Of a DNA stretch of 64,000 nucleotides, positions 24,201 through 36,639 are shown piece by piece. A model generated the notes under the pieces. It made no database searches. It was not told where the DNA came from and saw only the letters and a list, made by a program, of their open reading frames with translations. This DNA comes from Mercurialis annua (taxonomy: Eukaryota > Streptophyta > Magnoliopsida > Malpighiales > Euphorbiaceae). The stretch is taken from NCBI RefSeq assembly GCF_937616625.2, contig NC_065574.1, positions 24,616,501 through 24,680,500 of the forward strand. The letters are read 5' to 3'. The stretch's first letter is position 1. Each line of letters opens with the position of its first letter. The position numbers and the translations under genes were made by a program.

Positions 24201-26187
24201 AAGGCGAAACGTTTGGATTAGTTTCGTAACGTTTTAAACGTTTGGCTTAAATCGCAAAAATGGGGAAACGTTTGGATTTGTTTCGTAACGTTTGTAAACG
24301 TTTGGATTGGTTTCGTAACATTTTAAAAGTTTGGCATAAATCGCTACAAAGTTGAAAGGTTTGGATATGTTTCGTAACGTTTTAAACGTTTGTCTTAAAT
24401 CGCTCAAAAGGTGAAACGATTGGATTTGTTTCGTAGCGTTTGTAAACGTTTGGCTTAAATCGCTAAAAAGGTGAAACGTTTAGATTGGTTTTGTAACGTT
24501 TTATACGTTTGGCTTAAATCACTAAAAAGAGGAAACGTTTGGATTTGTTTCGTAACTTTTGTAAACGTTTGGCTTAAATCACTAAAAAGGGGAAACGTTT
24601 GGATTTGTTTCGTAAAGCTTTAAACTTTTGTGTAAATCTCTAAAAAGGTGAAACGTTTGGATTTGTTTCGCATCGTTTTAACGTTTGGATTGGTTATGTG
24701 ACTTATTACACGTTTGGATTTGTTTCCTAATCTTTTAAACGTTTTTATTTCGTTATGTTTGTAAACGTTTGGCTTAAATCGCTAAAAAGGTGAAACGTTT
24801 GGGTTTGTTTCGTAAAGTTTGAAAACATTTATCTTAAATCCTTTAAAAGGTATAACGTTTTGATTTGTTTCCTATCGTTTATAGACATTTGGCTTAAATC
24901 GCTAAAAATGTGAAACGTTTGAATTTGTTTCGTAACGTTTGTAAATGTTTGGATTAAATCGCTAAAAAGGTGAAACATTTAGATTTGTTTCGTAATGTCT
25001 TAAACGTTTGGATTGGTTTCGTAATGTTTTAAACGTTTCGCTTAAATCGCTAAAAAGGTGAAACATTTGGATTTGTTTCGTAACATTTATAAACGTTTAG
25101 CTTAAATCGCTAAAAACGTTAAACGTTTGGATTGGTTTCGTAATGTTTTAAACGTTTGGCTTAAATCGCTAAAAAGGTGAGACGTTTGGATTTGTTTCGT
25201 AACGTTTGTAAATGTTTGTCTTAAATCGCTAAAAAGATGAAACGTTTGGATTTGTTTCGTAACGTTTCTAAACGTTTGCTAAAATAGCTAAAAAGGTGAA
25301 ACGTGTGCATTTGTTTCGTATCGTTTTAAACGTTTCGATTGGTTTCTTAACGTTTTCAACGTTCTGATTTATTTCGTAACATTTTAAACGTTCTGATTTG
25401 TTTCGTAACGTTTTAAACGTTTGGATTTGTTTCTTAACGTTTGTAAACGTTTGGCTTAAATCGCAAAAAAGCAGAAACGCTTGGATTTGTTTCGTAACGT
25501 TTGTAAACGTTTGGCTTATATTTCCAAAAAGGTGCAACGTTTGGATTTGTTTCATATCATTTGTAAACTTTTGGATTTATTTCATATCGTTTGTAAACAT
25601 TTGGATTTGTTTCATATCGTTTTAAACGTTTGTATTGGTTTCTTAATGTTTTAAACGTTCTGATTTGTTTCTTAACGTTTTAAACGTTTGGATTTGTTTC
25701 TTAACGTTTGCAAATGTTCGGCTTAAATCTCTAAAAAGCAGAATTGTTTGGATTTGTTTCGTAGCGTTTGTAAATGTTTGGCTTAAATTTCCAAAAAGGT
25801 GCAACATTTGGATTTGCTTCGTAATGTTTGTAAATGTTTGGATTTGTTTCGTAACGTTTGTAAACTTTTGCTTAAATCGCTAAAAAGGTGAAACACTTTG
25901 GATTTTTTTCATATTGTTTTAAACGTTTAGATTGGTTTCGTAACGTTTTGATTTGTATCGTAACGTTTGAAACATTTGCATTTGTTTTGTAACGTTTGTA
26001 AACATTTGGTTTAAATCGCTAAAAAGGTGAAACATTTGGATTTATTTCCTAACGTGTGTAAACGTTTGCTTAAATCGCTAAAAAGGTGAAATGTTTGGAT
26101 TTGTTTCGTATCGTTTTAAACGTTTGGATTGGTTTCATAAGGTTTTAAACGTTTGGATTTGTTTCTTAACGTTTTAAACGTTTGGAT
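21246..26187 (+). repeat. Satellite array, + polarity, after solo LTR
   Basis: Same satellite. It contains a 1326-bp tandem duplication (for example, the same variants occur at 22291 and 23617, and at 22631 and 23957). The last recognisable unit ends at about 26187 (TTTAAACGTTTGGAT), where unrelated sequence begins. Confidence 0.93.
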
Positions 26188-26531
26188 AAATAATGGTTAG
26201 TAGATATATGCTTACAGTTTTGTACATGTTATTTCTGTTAGTATATGATATTTATGTTGGTATATGCTATTTCTGTAGGTGTAGTTTAAGTTTGTGTAGT
26301 TTAAGTTGGTATATGTTATTTCTGTTGATATTGATTTAGTTTAGGTAGTGTTGACATAGGTTTGCTTCAAATTGACTCTAACACTCACAAGCAGATAAAG
26401 GCCAAATACAATAAGAGCCAACAGGGTCAGCTGCCGAAGTACATCATCTGCCCCAACAACAAGAACTGGTCGAAGAATAATAGCTGGTTGAGGAGCTGGC
26501 CCACGAGCTCCACCCGTCCCAAGTGGTCAAA
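26188..26531. other. Non-satellite sequence of unknown origin, left part
   Basis: Begins with four loose copies of GTATATG(C/T/A)TATTTCTGT-like sequence (about 26210-26330). A less AT-rich stretch (26360-26530) follows that looks more like exon DNA than its surroundings. It is split from its right part (31644 onward) by a solo LTR at the TCAAA duplication. Across the joined site one reading frame gives a Ser/Thr/Arg/Gly-rich low-complexity tail of the kind seen at the end of plant Mutator-like transposases, but no diagnostic motif is present. I do not assign a function. Confidence 0.4.
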
Positions 26532-26869
26532 TATAATACCCCGTATTTTTTTATTATTTTTTTAAATTATTTTAAATTTTTATTTATTTATTTTATTTTA
26601 TTTTACATTCCGTCGAGCTTCAGGTAATCTATTATTATTATTATTATAAAATTAAATATGTTAAGCATGTATATCAAAAAGAAAAATAAGTTATTAAGCC
26701 CATGCAATTTTTTATGAAAAGCCCATGCATTGTTAACATGAAAAGCCATGCAATCTTTAACAAGAAAAGCCCAAGCATTCTATTAAGAGGAATTATGCAG
26801 CAGTTGCGGGAAGCTTATTGTTTTACATATATAAGTCTTATTTCAAACCCTCTCTACTCTTTTCGTCTC

Positions 26870-26877
26870 TATAAAAA
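26870..26877 (+). promoter_or_regulatory. Putative TATA box in solo LTR A
   Basis: TATAAAAA followed by CCCTAG, in the first fifth of the LTR after a pyrimidine-rich run. Position and context are typical for a plant promoter; no other evidence. Confidence 0.45.
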
Positions 26878-29333
26878 CCCTAGCCGCCATACGCTCGAAA
26901 GCTTTCTGGAACATCTTCTTCATCATCCCTTCCTTTCATTCTCAATCCGATAAGAAAATTACATTGCTTCTCGTCTTTGTTCATTATTTCATATTCGATA
27001 TCGTCTCGCCGTATGTTACTTGTGTTATTCGTTGTACTAGCATATTGATGAGGTTATTTTCTTCGTTCATCCTTATTTATCGACCTCGTTAATCCTTACG
27101 TGTTGGAATCGAAATTGGTACGTAAAATCTTTTCGTTCGTATACCGCTTCGATTCATCGTTTACTGTTTTCTCTGTTGCTGCCGATTGTGTCTTTGTGTG
27201 GTTGATGTGATTCTAATTTATTTGAAATTAGAATCTCATGTGTTGTTATTGTTAACTATTTTTCTTTAGTTATTTACTGCCATTGTTCTTGTAATTCCTA
27301 AAGTATATGATTGTTGTACCAGGATCGTTCTTCATGTTTGAGTTTGGAAATTGTTGGCTCGAATGGCTAAGGAATTAAGCATGTAATCGTTTGTTCTTGG
27401 CTAAGGTTTTATTCGGCTATTTGAATCAACATTGTTGGCGGCCATGATTACTAGTTGCAGCAGTTGTCATTAGTTTCGTGTGCCTTTAAGTGTTAATTAA
27501 GTTAATTTGTTATGTTTTATGGTAAGCAGATAATTTAGTGGATTTCTGTCAGCTGGATATTGGTCTTGACTTTTAAATTTCATATTGATATTATTGTTAA
27601 GTGGTTGTATGAAAATTTCATGGTGTCTTAGTATTATTCATTTGTTTGGCTATCGATTTGGTTTCATGATTTTGATTGGCGGTAATGGAATGCTGTTAAA
27701 TATGTATTGGTTATTTTATTACTGTTTCCAATTGTTAAACCATATTATCTTAAGCTATTTTATTTATATTAGTCTAATATTATAAATTGTTATTTTTTTT
27801 ATTCGACCGGACATTCGATTATTATTTTAATTTCTAAATTATTATTTATTAACTACTTTATATATGATTTTATTAATTGATCATTTAAATTTGATTTCTA
27901 AATTGGGGATTTCTTTTTAATTTGAAAGTTTGTCAAATTAGTAATATTATTTTTAAAAACTATAAATAATATTTGAGTTATTTAAAAATTAAATTAATAA
28001 TAATAATTATTATTATTCAATTATTATTTTGAGATTTGGCTTTTAGTGCCAATATGACTAAATTTATATTTTAACTTTATATTGTTTATTAAATTATTTG
28101 AGGTATGTTGCCGATAATTTATTAATTACTTGGGTAATTAAATTTTATTTTAAATATTGATTGGGCGTGTCAATTTGACATTTGAGATTTGAATGTCTGT
28201 TTTAAATATTGATTATTATTTTATCGAAGTTAATTATATAATTATAAATTATGGTTTATAATTGGATATAATTATTTTTATTTTATCAAAGTTAATTTTG
28301 GAATTATAAATTCTTGTTTATATTTTGATAAAATATTTTTGGTCGAGTTAGACTTGGGTCACCCGACATGTGAGGTAGCTTGGTAGTTATTGGTAACTCG
28401 ACTAACGCAATATTTGAAAAAATGGATTTAAGTTATTATTTAAATATTATATAAGTAATATTTTTCGGAACGGATTTTAAAGCGAGAACCCAATAGACTT
28501 GACTTATTTATTTATTGAGTACTGTGTTACTCGATGTGGTTCGTTTTTGACTCGGTCATTGTGTAATTAATTGTCCATTCTGTTTTAGCTATGCTTGTGC
28601 GAGACTTGGTATTGTGATAGTCCTATGTGGTGTCTAGTACTCTTAGAGTTAGGGATGAATGAATTTAAACTTATATATTGGTTTAGACCCGTCGACTCCT
28701 CGTGCTTCGGAGTCTATGCAAGGTTAGCTGTTTGCCAAGATTCATGTCACGAACCAAAATCGAGGGCCGCGACTGGCGCTAGGGAATGGGAATTGTAGTT
28801 CCGAAACCCGTAGCAAGCCTGAAATTCATAATAAATTTTTTCGCAACTATGTTATAACATGAAAGCATTTAATTATGAAAACATTAATAGTTATTTTATA
28901 ACCACTAAATACGTAAATCTAACATCGTTATAATATTCATATTATATACAACAGTAGTTATAAACATTTGCCAACACTATAGTATTATCCTAGGTCATGA
29001 CTGGTCACACAATGTACTACTGCAGCGGTCACGGAAGTCGGACTATACATGGCAAGACAGACTCCCGGCAAAACAATGGACTTCTAGTCACTCCCAGTCT
29101 AGGTATCTGAAATGTTTAAAAACCACAGGGTCAGCTTAAGCTGAGTGAGATATACCTTACTAACGGTATTATCACAAAAATAACATCGCAACTGAAAATC
29201 ATTTATTCACGCAAATATAATATCATCATATTACAAACAAATATTTGATCCGATAGAAACTTTAATCTTAAACTTCTAACCTTTCCTAACATGTATCGTA
29301 TTCATATCAAATCATTTTGATCCAAGTGGTACG

Positions 29334-29545
29334 GTCCCGAGATAGTTCAACCGAGTTACACGTTACCACGTGGCACAGTCCCGAGATAGTTCAACTGAGT
29401 TACTCGTTACCACGTGGCATAGTCCCGAGATAATTCAACCGAGTTACTCATGCCACTACTTAATCCCAAGGTGTGAGTCCCGAGATAGTTCAACCAAGTT
29501 ACTCACTAGATACGGGTCCTAAGATAGTTCGACCGAGTTACCTCG
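29334..29545 (-). repeat. LTR-internal tandem repeat (CCCGAGATAGTTCAACCGAG)
   Basis: Five copies of a unit with the core GTCCCGAGATAGTTCAACCG, spaced about 40-65 bp apart. The same core recurs in copy C (33150-33330) and, on the opposite strand, in copy B (52345-52465). It is thus a constant, expanding part of this LTR family. Confidence 0.75.
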
Positions 29546-29874
29546 TATCTACCAATATTATAATCCTCCTTTCTGATACCCAAACATAATTAGCTTATAT
29601 TGAGCTCATGTCAAACAATTCTAAGTACAAACATCTAGACTCTTACAAACACCGGTAATCACACTGCCTATTGACGCTCAATAGGTAGCTTGTTTCTTCG
29701 GATCACACACCAATTTCAAACATAGAACAAACAGCAATAAATGATATACGACATTTCAAACATAGAACAAATAACAACAAAACACTACACAATTTGATCC
29801 AACACCAAATATATAATTCATTCTCAAATAAATAATAAATGAATTCACAATTTAATTATCAAACATAAACTATT

Positions 29875-29875
29875 A

Positions 29876-29907
<32 letters not shown>

Positions 29908-29930
29908 ATGTGTGTGTGTGTATGTATATT
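29875..29930. repeat. Microsatellite (TA)n followed by (TG)n
   Basis: About 20 bp of alternating TA followed by TG-rich repeats with interspersed TATG, inside the inverted partial LTR. Confidence 0.9.
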
Positions 29931-31643
29931 AATATATAATAAATCATATTCTGTGTATCTCACAATAGAATAACCATTTAATTCATATAATTTCAAATCA
30001 CAACAAATCATTATATAATGCGATGTGTTTTTATAACTTATAAATAAAATATTTAATATTATATTTATAGCGTAATAATACGCGAGGGTAAAGTATACTC
30101 ACTCCTTGCTTTCCAATCCAAATCATTTATACGCATTAGTCTTGGCCGAATACTCCTAGGCCAAAACAGTCGATCTCGTCGCCTATCAGTTTGTCTGTCA
30201 CAAACGAGGTTCAAAATGCATTTAAATTATATTGGCATTATGAAATCGAAGCTACTAAATTATTATATTAAGGTAAGTCCTCTTAACTTAAGCCCATCTA
30301 TAATACCCAATCAATCCTATAAAACCCGCTCAAACATCTAAATGCGCTTCGTTGCGTTGTTACGTCAATATCGCCTTTTTGTCTTTAAATCTCAAAATGC
30401 TTAACCTTAATATCTGTTCTCTTAGAAAATTGAGTTTAAAGCAACATATATCAACCATATAATCCTTACTTAGGTTCACCCTTAACCTTACTCAAAACGT
30501 AACTTAACTCATTAAACGTCGCCTATCGATTCCTATTTGATTCAGACACGTTACAAAAGCAACGTGTTACAATTTGTTTAACATGACAATTTAACTAAGT
30601 CATTAACCTTATAATCAATTTAGGAAAGCCCTATTACATTTCCTATGACCATTTTACCTATCAATTTTGATATTGCATTTTTTTAACGTAAGTTACGTCA
30701 TTTACGTTCTATGTTTAAAACGTCAATTTTATGGATATTCTTTTAACGTTTCAATCAATTTAAATCAGCCTATAACTCAATATAATAACCTATATATCAA
30801 TTATTAACCATGCCATAATCTTTATCCAATTTCAATTACAACTTTATTAACGTTTCAATCAGTTTGTAGTGCTATTTACCACTTTATTAAGTACCACATA
30901 ATATTTTAGTATTATAAATGTTCTTGAACTTATTTAAGCAATTATGGATTTAGATTGAAACGAGCTCCTCGATAGGCTTGTATCGATACTGTGTGCACCG
31001 GTAAGTACTCTGGGATCGGCAGACTAATGTCTTGCTTACGCTGGTATATGACGAGGATTTGTTCCCGTCCACTTTGGGTTTTTCAGTATGTTATGTAATA
31101 CTTACGCTGGGATCATTTCAATACTATTATTCCATAATCATATATTATATTAGTATAAAAGGGTTTTTATTTAGGGGTTTTAAACTTAATAAATGTAAAT
31201 AGTATCGCGAACTCATCTCAGTATATCTGACCCCCGTTGTTTCCCCATTTTCTAGGTTTATTATTTTGAGCAAGTCTACTGATCTCCGATTCTTTATTCC
31301 TCGGAGGTTTATTTTATTTTAACAAATTGTCAAAACTAATTTTTATTCTTAGACCGCAGTAGTTAAATAGAAGTCTACATTATTATAGGCGTTGTCGGAT
31401 TAGGTCTGACTTGCTTATTTTATGCTTTGGCATATTGAATTGTTTAACTCTGGTTATTTATTATTTAATGAAAATATTATTATATAGACTGTTGTTTAAG
31501 TTGGAGTCTCGGTTGCCCCCCATTAGATTTTCTGCAGGTTTTTATGATTGGTTGTTTTTCGCAAGGCTTGCTACGAGCTTTGGTACAACCATACCATACC
31601 CTAGCGCCGGTCGCGATCCATGAAATTGGGTCGTGACATCAAA

Positions 31644-32457
31644 GGAGAACATTACATGGCCAAAGGATGCAAGCAGCATCAAATGCTTAAAGAAACATGA
31701 TGGCTACAAGAAACATGACTGCAGACAGAGGCTATGGGTATAGCTCTGATGAAGTGACAAGGGAAACAATCATGGATGTAAATTTATAATTGGTTTTATG
31801 TTTGGTGATATCCTTAGACTTATTGTTTGATGATATCTTAATGCCTTGATTGTTTTTTCATGTTATTAGTCTAGAATGGAAACTGAAAGGAACACTAAAC
31901 CTAGAACTGCTCATGTGCCTGTACCTATGATGACTAATCATGATCCTCAAATTAGAAGGCCAATTGTAAATGAGAGAGAAGTAAGAAGGACAAGGCCTCA
32001 AACAAGGTCTTATACAAGAACTCTCAAATTCACTGGTGATGGATCTGAACTTCGCTTCGTGACAGACTTGGCTTTTTCAATACCGTAATTGCAATGGATA
32101 GGGGTCCTGGTTTTACAACATCTCAGTTGCAACAACAATGGGATGAACAAGTTGCTTGCCAGCAAAATAGAGAAAATGACTATAGTATTTGACACAGGGG
32201 AAATGATCATAGTATAGGTTGTTTTTGTTTAGTTAGTATTTAGAAAAACTGTTGTAATCAGTTAGAATTTAAAACAATTAAGTACGATTTTGGACATGTC
32301 TAACTTTTGGTTGGTTTTATGTAGCCTTCTGGTAGAATTGAGCTTACATGAACTCTTAGTGTATGTCATGCACTGCTTTTATAAATTCCTTGTAAAATAT
32401 ATGCTATGCTCTATTCATTAGGGGAAATATGATTCCTTTGTTTAACACTTTGATTCA
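31644..32457 (+). other. Non-satellite sequence of unknown origin, right part
   Basis: Continuation of the sequence left of solo LTR A. An open frame at 31876-32088 (70 codons, rich in Arg, Thr and Pro) follows TAG at a possible splice acceptor. Past its end, another short frame reads a Gln-rich segment (QLQQQWDEQVACQQ) near 32120-32160. An AT-rich stretch resembling a 3' untranslated region follows. This could be the last exons of a decayed transposase or host gene. The function is unknown. Confidence 0.35.
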
Positions 32458-35400
32458 TGTCACGACCCGAATTTTTGAGTCGAGACAGGTGCTAGGTAAT
32501 GGGAATGGTAGTTTCAAAACCTGTAGCAAGCATAAAATCACAAAAACATTTTTGGAAACATCGATCGCACGATGACTATACACACGGAAGTATTAATACA
32601 AATATATATATTTATACACTAGTAAACCATCGATACAATTTACATGGGCCTATCGATTCCGTATCCTGTACGTACTAGCCCGATACATACTAGTGTATAA
32701 GGATACCTCACAGGCATCTACCTCTGTGGAAAAATACATGCTTATCGTAGCCTACATCATTCATGTATACAAGACAATAGTGAAAAACATCATATCAAAA
32801 TGATGTATTAGGCCACGACTCCATCAAAACGATATACTACTGCATACACTAGGGAAGTCGGGACTGTACATGACACACTTGACTTCCGGTCAAAGGATGA
32901 ACTTCTAGCCAAGTCCAGAGTCTAGGTACCTGAAAAACATTTTTAACAACAAGATCAGCTTTAAGCTGAATGAGATATATGTTACTTAACATATTACCAA
33001 AATAAGCATCGCATTTTAAAACATTTTACAATAATATAATCAATTCATTTAGACAAACAATTTAATCCGATCTTAATTTTAATCTTGGAAAATTATTATC
33101 CTAGGCATCTTCCTAGACTTGGCGAGAGTACTGCTTTCTCGTGTCCTTTAAGGTAAGGTCCCGGGATAGTTCAACCGAATTCAACCTATACCCAGTGATA
33201 CAGTCCCGGGATAGTTCCACCGAGTTCAACTCATATCAAACTCAATCCATTCGATACAAGGTGAGTCCGGGATAGTTCCACCGAGTTTAACTCCCTAAAC
33301 ACAGGTCCCAAAATAATTCTACCGAGTTCAACCTCGTGTCTATCGCGATATAAGTTAGTATATTTCGATCTATTTCTATCATCTAGACCGACTTGACTCT
33401 GTGATCACATAACTAATTCGGATCGTACACAAATTCACGTTTTGCAAACAATCGTCAAATAGGCAAAACAATACAATCCAATTTAATACAAACAATCCCA
33501 ATCCAAGCAATTCAAGTTATACAATACAATCAACGTATCCAATACAATCAATTTATATAGTACAATTAATTCAATACAAATATTCTATGCGATGCATTTC
33601 TTTCTACACATATAATATATTTCAAATATTATTTTCAATACGGTAATACGAGTAAGTAAAATATACCCTGGCCATGCTATCCAATTTTTACAATTACTGA
33701 TGCTTTGGCCGAACCCGCTAAGCCAATGCCTTCTAATCCTTAGCTTGTCGATACGTCTCTAACAATCAAAATTTAAATACGTTTAAATTTTATAAACATA
33801 TAACCATAATTATAGACCTAAGTTATAACTTTAGGTCGACTTAATTAACCCAACATGATTTCTTTAATCTCGATATAATTTCTTAAGTTGATATTCTTTA
33901 AATATCAACATTAACTTTTTAACTTTTACGCCATTAGTTAAAACCCAATAGCGTATTTAATCATTTAAATATGCATAATTCCAATCCAATTATCAAAGCC
34001 TTTATCATATTACAATGGTTACAATAACCAAATAATCTTAAACGTTCAATTTTAACTCAATCACATTTTGCGTCAATTTTATTATTTACGTTTTAAACTT
34101 AAAACACTTAACATTTAACTTCAATTCCTTTGCGTTTTAATATTCAAAACATCCCTTATACATGCTATATCCATCAACTTTCAATCGATAAAAACCTTAG
34201 CTTTTTATTCGTTCTCAAAACCAATTTACGTTACGATTGATTTCTAGCTTCGTAGCTTACCGTTTTAAGTAAAATTATTTGCGTTAGGACCTCGGGAAAG
34301 GGATGGCTCGATATTTTCCCTCCATTTCTACCCTCTCATGTTTTGGCAAGGGGAGGGGCTGATTGGTTCAGCTCTGGTGCATCGCACCAGAGCTGCCGAA
34401 GCTCAGCTCCACCGTGCCGTCGTTGGCACGGTGCTGCGCCTGCTGGACGGAGTTCCAGCAGTTATGGCAATAACCACCTCCGTCCAACCACTTACCCCTA
34501 AACACAACACATACCCAGCCATGGAAACAACTCTCTTAACTCACAACAATCCACTAAACTCAGCCAAACATCACAATTCATGCCATGAAACAACAAATTT
34601 AAGCTTTAAAGATTAATTCACAATCATAAACCATGAACATCCCTTATACCATGAAAACCCTAACTGTAAATACATAAGTTCACCTTTAATTGAAGCCATG
34701 GATTTATAGATAAGCTCTCCACCATTCCGTCGCTGCAAGAATCACGCAAATCCGACTAGAAACGAAGAAGTTATGGCCATTTGAAGATTTTAGAGCTCTA
34801 AGAGGAAGACGATGAGCGACGTTTTTTTCTTTCTTTTGCTGCTGAACATGATGATTTGATGATTTAAATGTATATGCCTTTGATATCTATGTTAATGGTA
34901 AAAATCCCAATTTGGTCCTTAAAGAAATCGACTTAAATCGCTTTGATTTCTAACTTCTTTTTTTGTCCAATTTCATCCATCGAACGCTGAATTTTTTAGG
35001 CTCGATAAAATCCGTATTATTTATTTTCAAATAAATAATATCATTCTCATATCTTATTACTCCACTTTCCGATAATTTATTTTGACAATTTTGGCCAAAA
35101 ACGCTCAATTTCTAATTTGAGCTAAAATGCACTTTTTCTTACTTTTTCCGTTCAAATTTCGCTTTAATAAATATCAGTATCCAATTAATCAATATTATTT
35201 TTATAAATACTAATTCTCGTCAATAATCTATTAAATTTATATTTTACGGGAATTAAAGTTCTATTTTCCAATTTTGGGCTTAAATGTACTTTTAGCCACT
35301 TTTTCTTATTTTCCTTTTTAATCCAATTCCATTTTCTACATGGAATATAAATATTGAAATTTTATTTTTAAAATCTTAATATCGACCTACTCGGTTCCTC

Positions 35401-35502
35401 TTTTATTTAATTATTCCGCTAATTTCTTTATTTTTTTTATTTTAACAATTTAAAATGAGACACACCTCTTATTTTCAAAATACCCATTTTTAGGGTATTA
35501 CA
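32458..35502 (-). mobile_element. Ty3/gypsy-type 3' LTR, minus strand (copy C)
   Basis: Reads on the minus strand from TGTAATACCCTA (at 35502) to GTCGTGACA (at 32458), 3045 bp, the same size class as copies A and B. A purine-rich tract lies just outside its start, so this is the 3' LTR of an element whose interior continues toward higher coordinates. GC-rich inverted sequence occurs at 34360-34480 (CTGGTGCATCGCACCAG and GTGCCG...CGGCAC). The 5-bp flank on the lower side is ATTCA; the partner LTR is missing. Confidence 0.85.
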
Positions 35503-35515
35503 TTCTTCCCTCCTT
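35503..35515 (-). other. Polypurine tract of minus-strand gypsy element
   Basis: On the minus strand AAGGAGGGAAGAA directly precedes TGTAATACCC, the standard primer for plus-strand synthesis. It proves orientation and that copy C is a 3' LTR. Confidence 0.85.
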
Positions 35516-35923
35516 ATAAAAATTCCTCCTTGAATTTTCATAAACTTAAATTTCTTTATCTGGTACCCACTTGCTATTTTCCATAGCCGTGGTATTTTAT
35601 TCGTATCGTATTATTCTCGATATCAACTTTTAATCAACTTCCACCAACTTTAATTATCCCTTTTTAATTGTCTCAAATATTTATCAAAATTATATTTGAT
35701 TAATTTTAACAATCCACATTATTGACTTGACATTTTAAGTCAACTTAAATTTGTCAAAAACTGCTCTTTGATCTTACTTTGGCTATCCAAACCGATTATC
35801 CCGAAGCTTCTATTTACCAAATAAAAGTAGTATTCTTATAGTCCACAATATGGTCTACAACTTTTATTTAGACTTCGATTTGAAATTCTTCCTTGAAGGT
35901 ATCAAAATCGTCCTCAAAGTTAT
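35516..35923 (-). other. Truncated interior of minus-strand gypsy element
   Basis: About 400 bp of AT-rich internal sequence upstream (minus strand) of the polypurine tract, probably the end of pol and 3' untranslated region. No domain is readable. It stops abruptly at the first satellite unit (AAATCCAAACG at 35924), so the rest of the element was lost by recombination or deletion. Confidence 0.6.
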
Positions 35924-36639
35924 AAATCCAAACGTTTCTCCATTTTAGTGATTTAAACCAAACGTTTACAAACGTTACGAAACAAATTCAAATGTTTCCC
36001 CTTTTTAGCGATTTAAGCCAAACGTTTAAAACGTTGCAAAACTAATCCAAACGTTTAAAACGTTACAAAACAAATCCAAACGTTTCTCCTTTTTAGCAAT
36101 TTAAGCCAAACGTTTACAAACATTACAAAAAAAATCCAAAAGTTTCTCCTTTTTAGCGATTTAAGCCAAACAATTAAAACGTTAGGAAACCAATCCAAAT
36201 GTTTCACCTTTTTAGTGATTTCAGCCAAACGTTTACAAACGTTACGAACCAAATTCAAATGTTTCCCCTTTTTAGCGATTTAAGCCAAACGTTTAAAACG
36301 TTGCAAAACAAATTGAAACTTTTCTTCCTTTAAGAGATTTAAGCCAAACGTTTACAAACATTACGAAACAAATACCAACATTTCACCTTTTTAGCACTTT
36401 AGGCCAAACGTTTAAAACGTTACGAAACCAATCCAAATGTTTCACCTTTTTAGCGATTTAAGCGAAACGTTTACAAACGTTACGATACAAATCCAAACGT
36501 TCCACCTTTTTAGTGATTTAAGCCAAACGTTTACAAATGTTACAAAACAAATCCAAATGTTTAAAACGTTACGAAACAAGTACAAACGTTTAAAACGTTA
36601 AGAAACAAATCCAAACGTTTAAAACGTTACGAAACCAAT
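35924..36639 (-). repeat. Satellite array, - polarity, short block
   Basis: About twelve units of the same satellite, reading on the minus strand (CGAAACAAATCCAAACG), opposite to 1-26187. The block ends at CCAAT (36635-36639), the target duplication of the Tat-like element. Confidence 0.95.

Larger units (their letters stand above)
28745..30856 (-). mobile_element. Inverted partial LTR of the same gypsy-type family
   Basis: Opens with TGTCACGAACC, the reverse complement of the family 3' end. It is colinear with minus-strand copy C (32458-35502) through the tract rich in CCCGAGATAGTTCAACCGAG. About 2.1 kb long, it lacks the last kilobase of copy C, including the GGGTATTACA end. The left flank is ATTCA and the right flank AATCA, possibly a worn 5-bp duplication. 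It lies in the middle of LTR A; the LTR A sequence resumes at about 30862 (TTTGTAGTGCTATTTACC), by comparison with copy B near 48050. The right boundary is uncertain by several bases. Confidence 0.65.
26532..31638 (+). mobile_element. Ty3/gypsy-type solo LTR (copy A), itself interrupted
   Basis: Starts TATAATACCCCG (family start TGTAATACCCCG, so the second base is G to A) and ends GGGTCGTGACA. Flanked by a perfect 5-bp duplication TCAAA (26527-26531 and 31639-31643). After removal of an inverted insert at about 28745-30856 it is about 3.0 kb, matching copies B and C. Shared blocks with copy B include AGACTTGGGTCACYCGACA (28349 here, 47692 there) and the segment ending GCTAGCGCCGGTCGCGAT-like just before the 3' end. 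No internal domains remain. Confidence 0.88.

Noticed and set aside
26188..32457. Possible intact Mutator-like transposase
   Set aside because: Only a low-complexity tail-like stretch can be read. There is no catalytic DDE core, SWIM zinc finger or terminal inverted repeat, so it is left as unknown.
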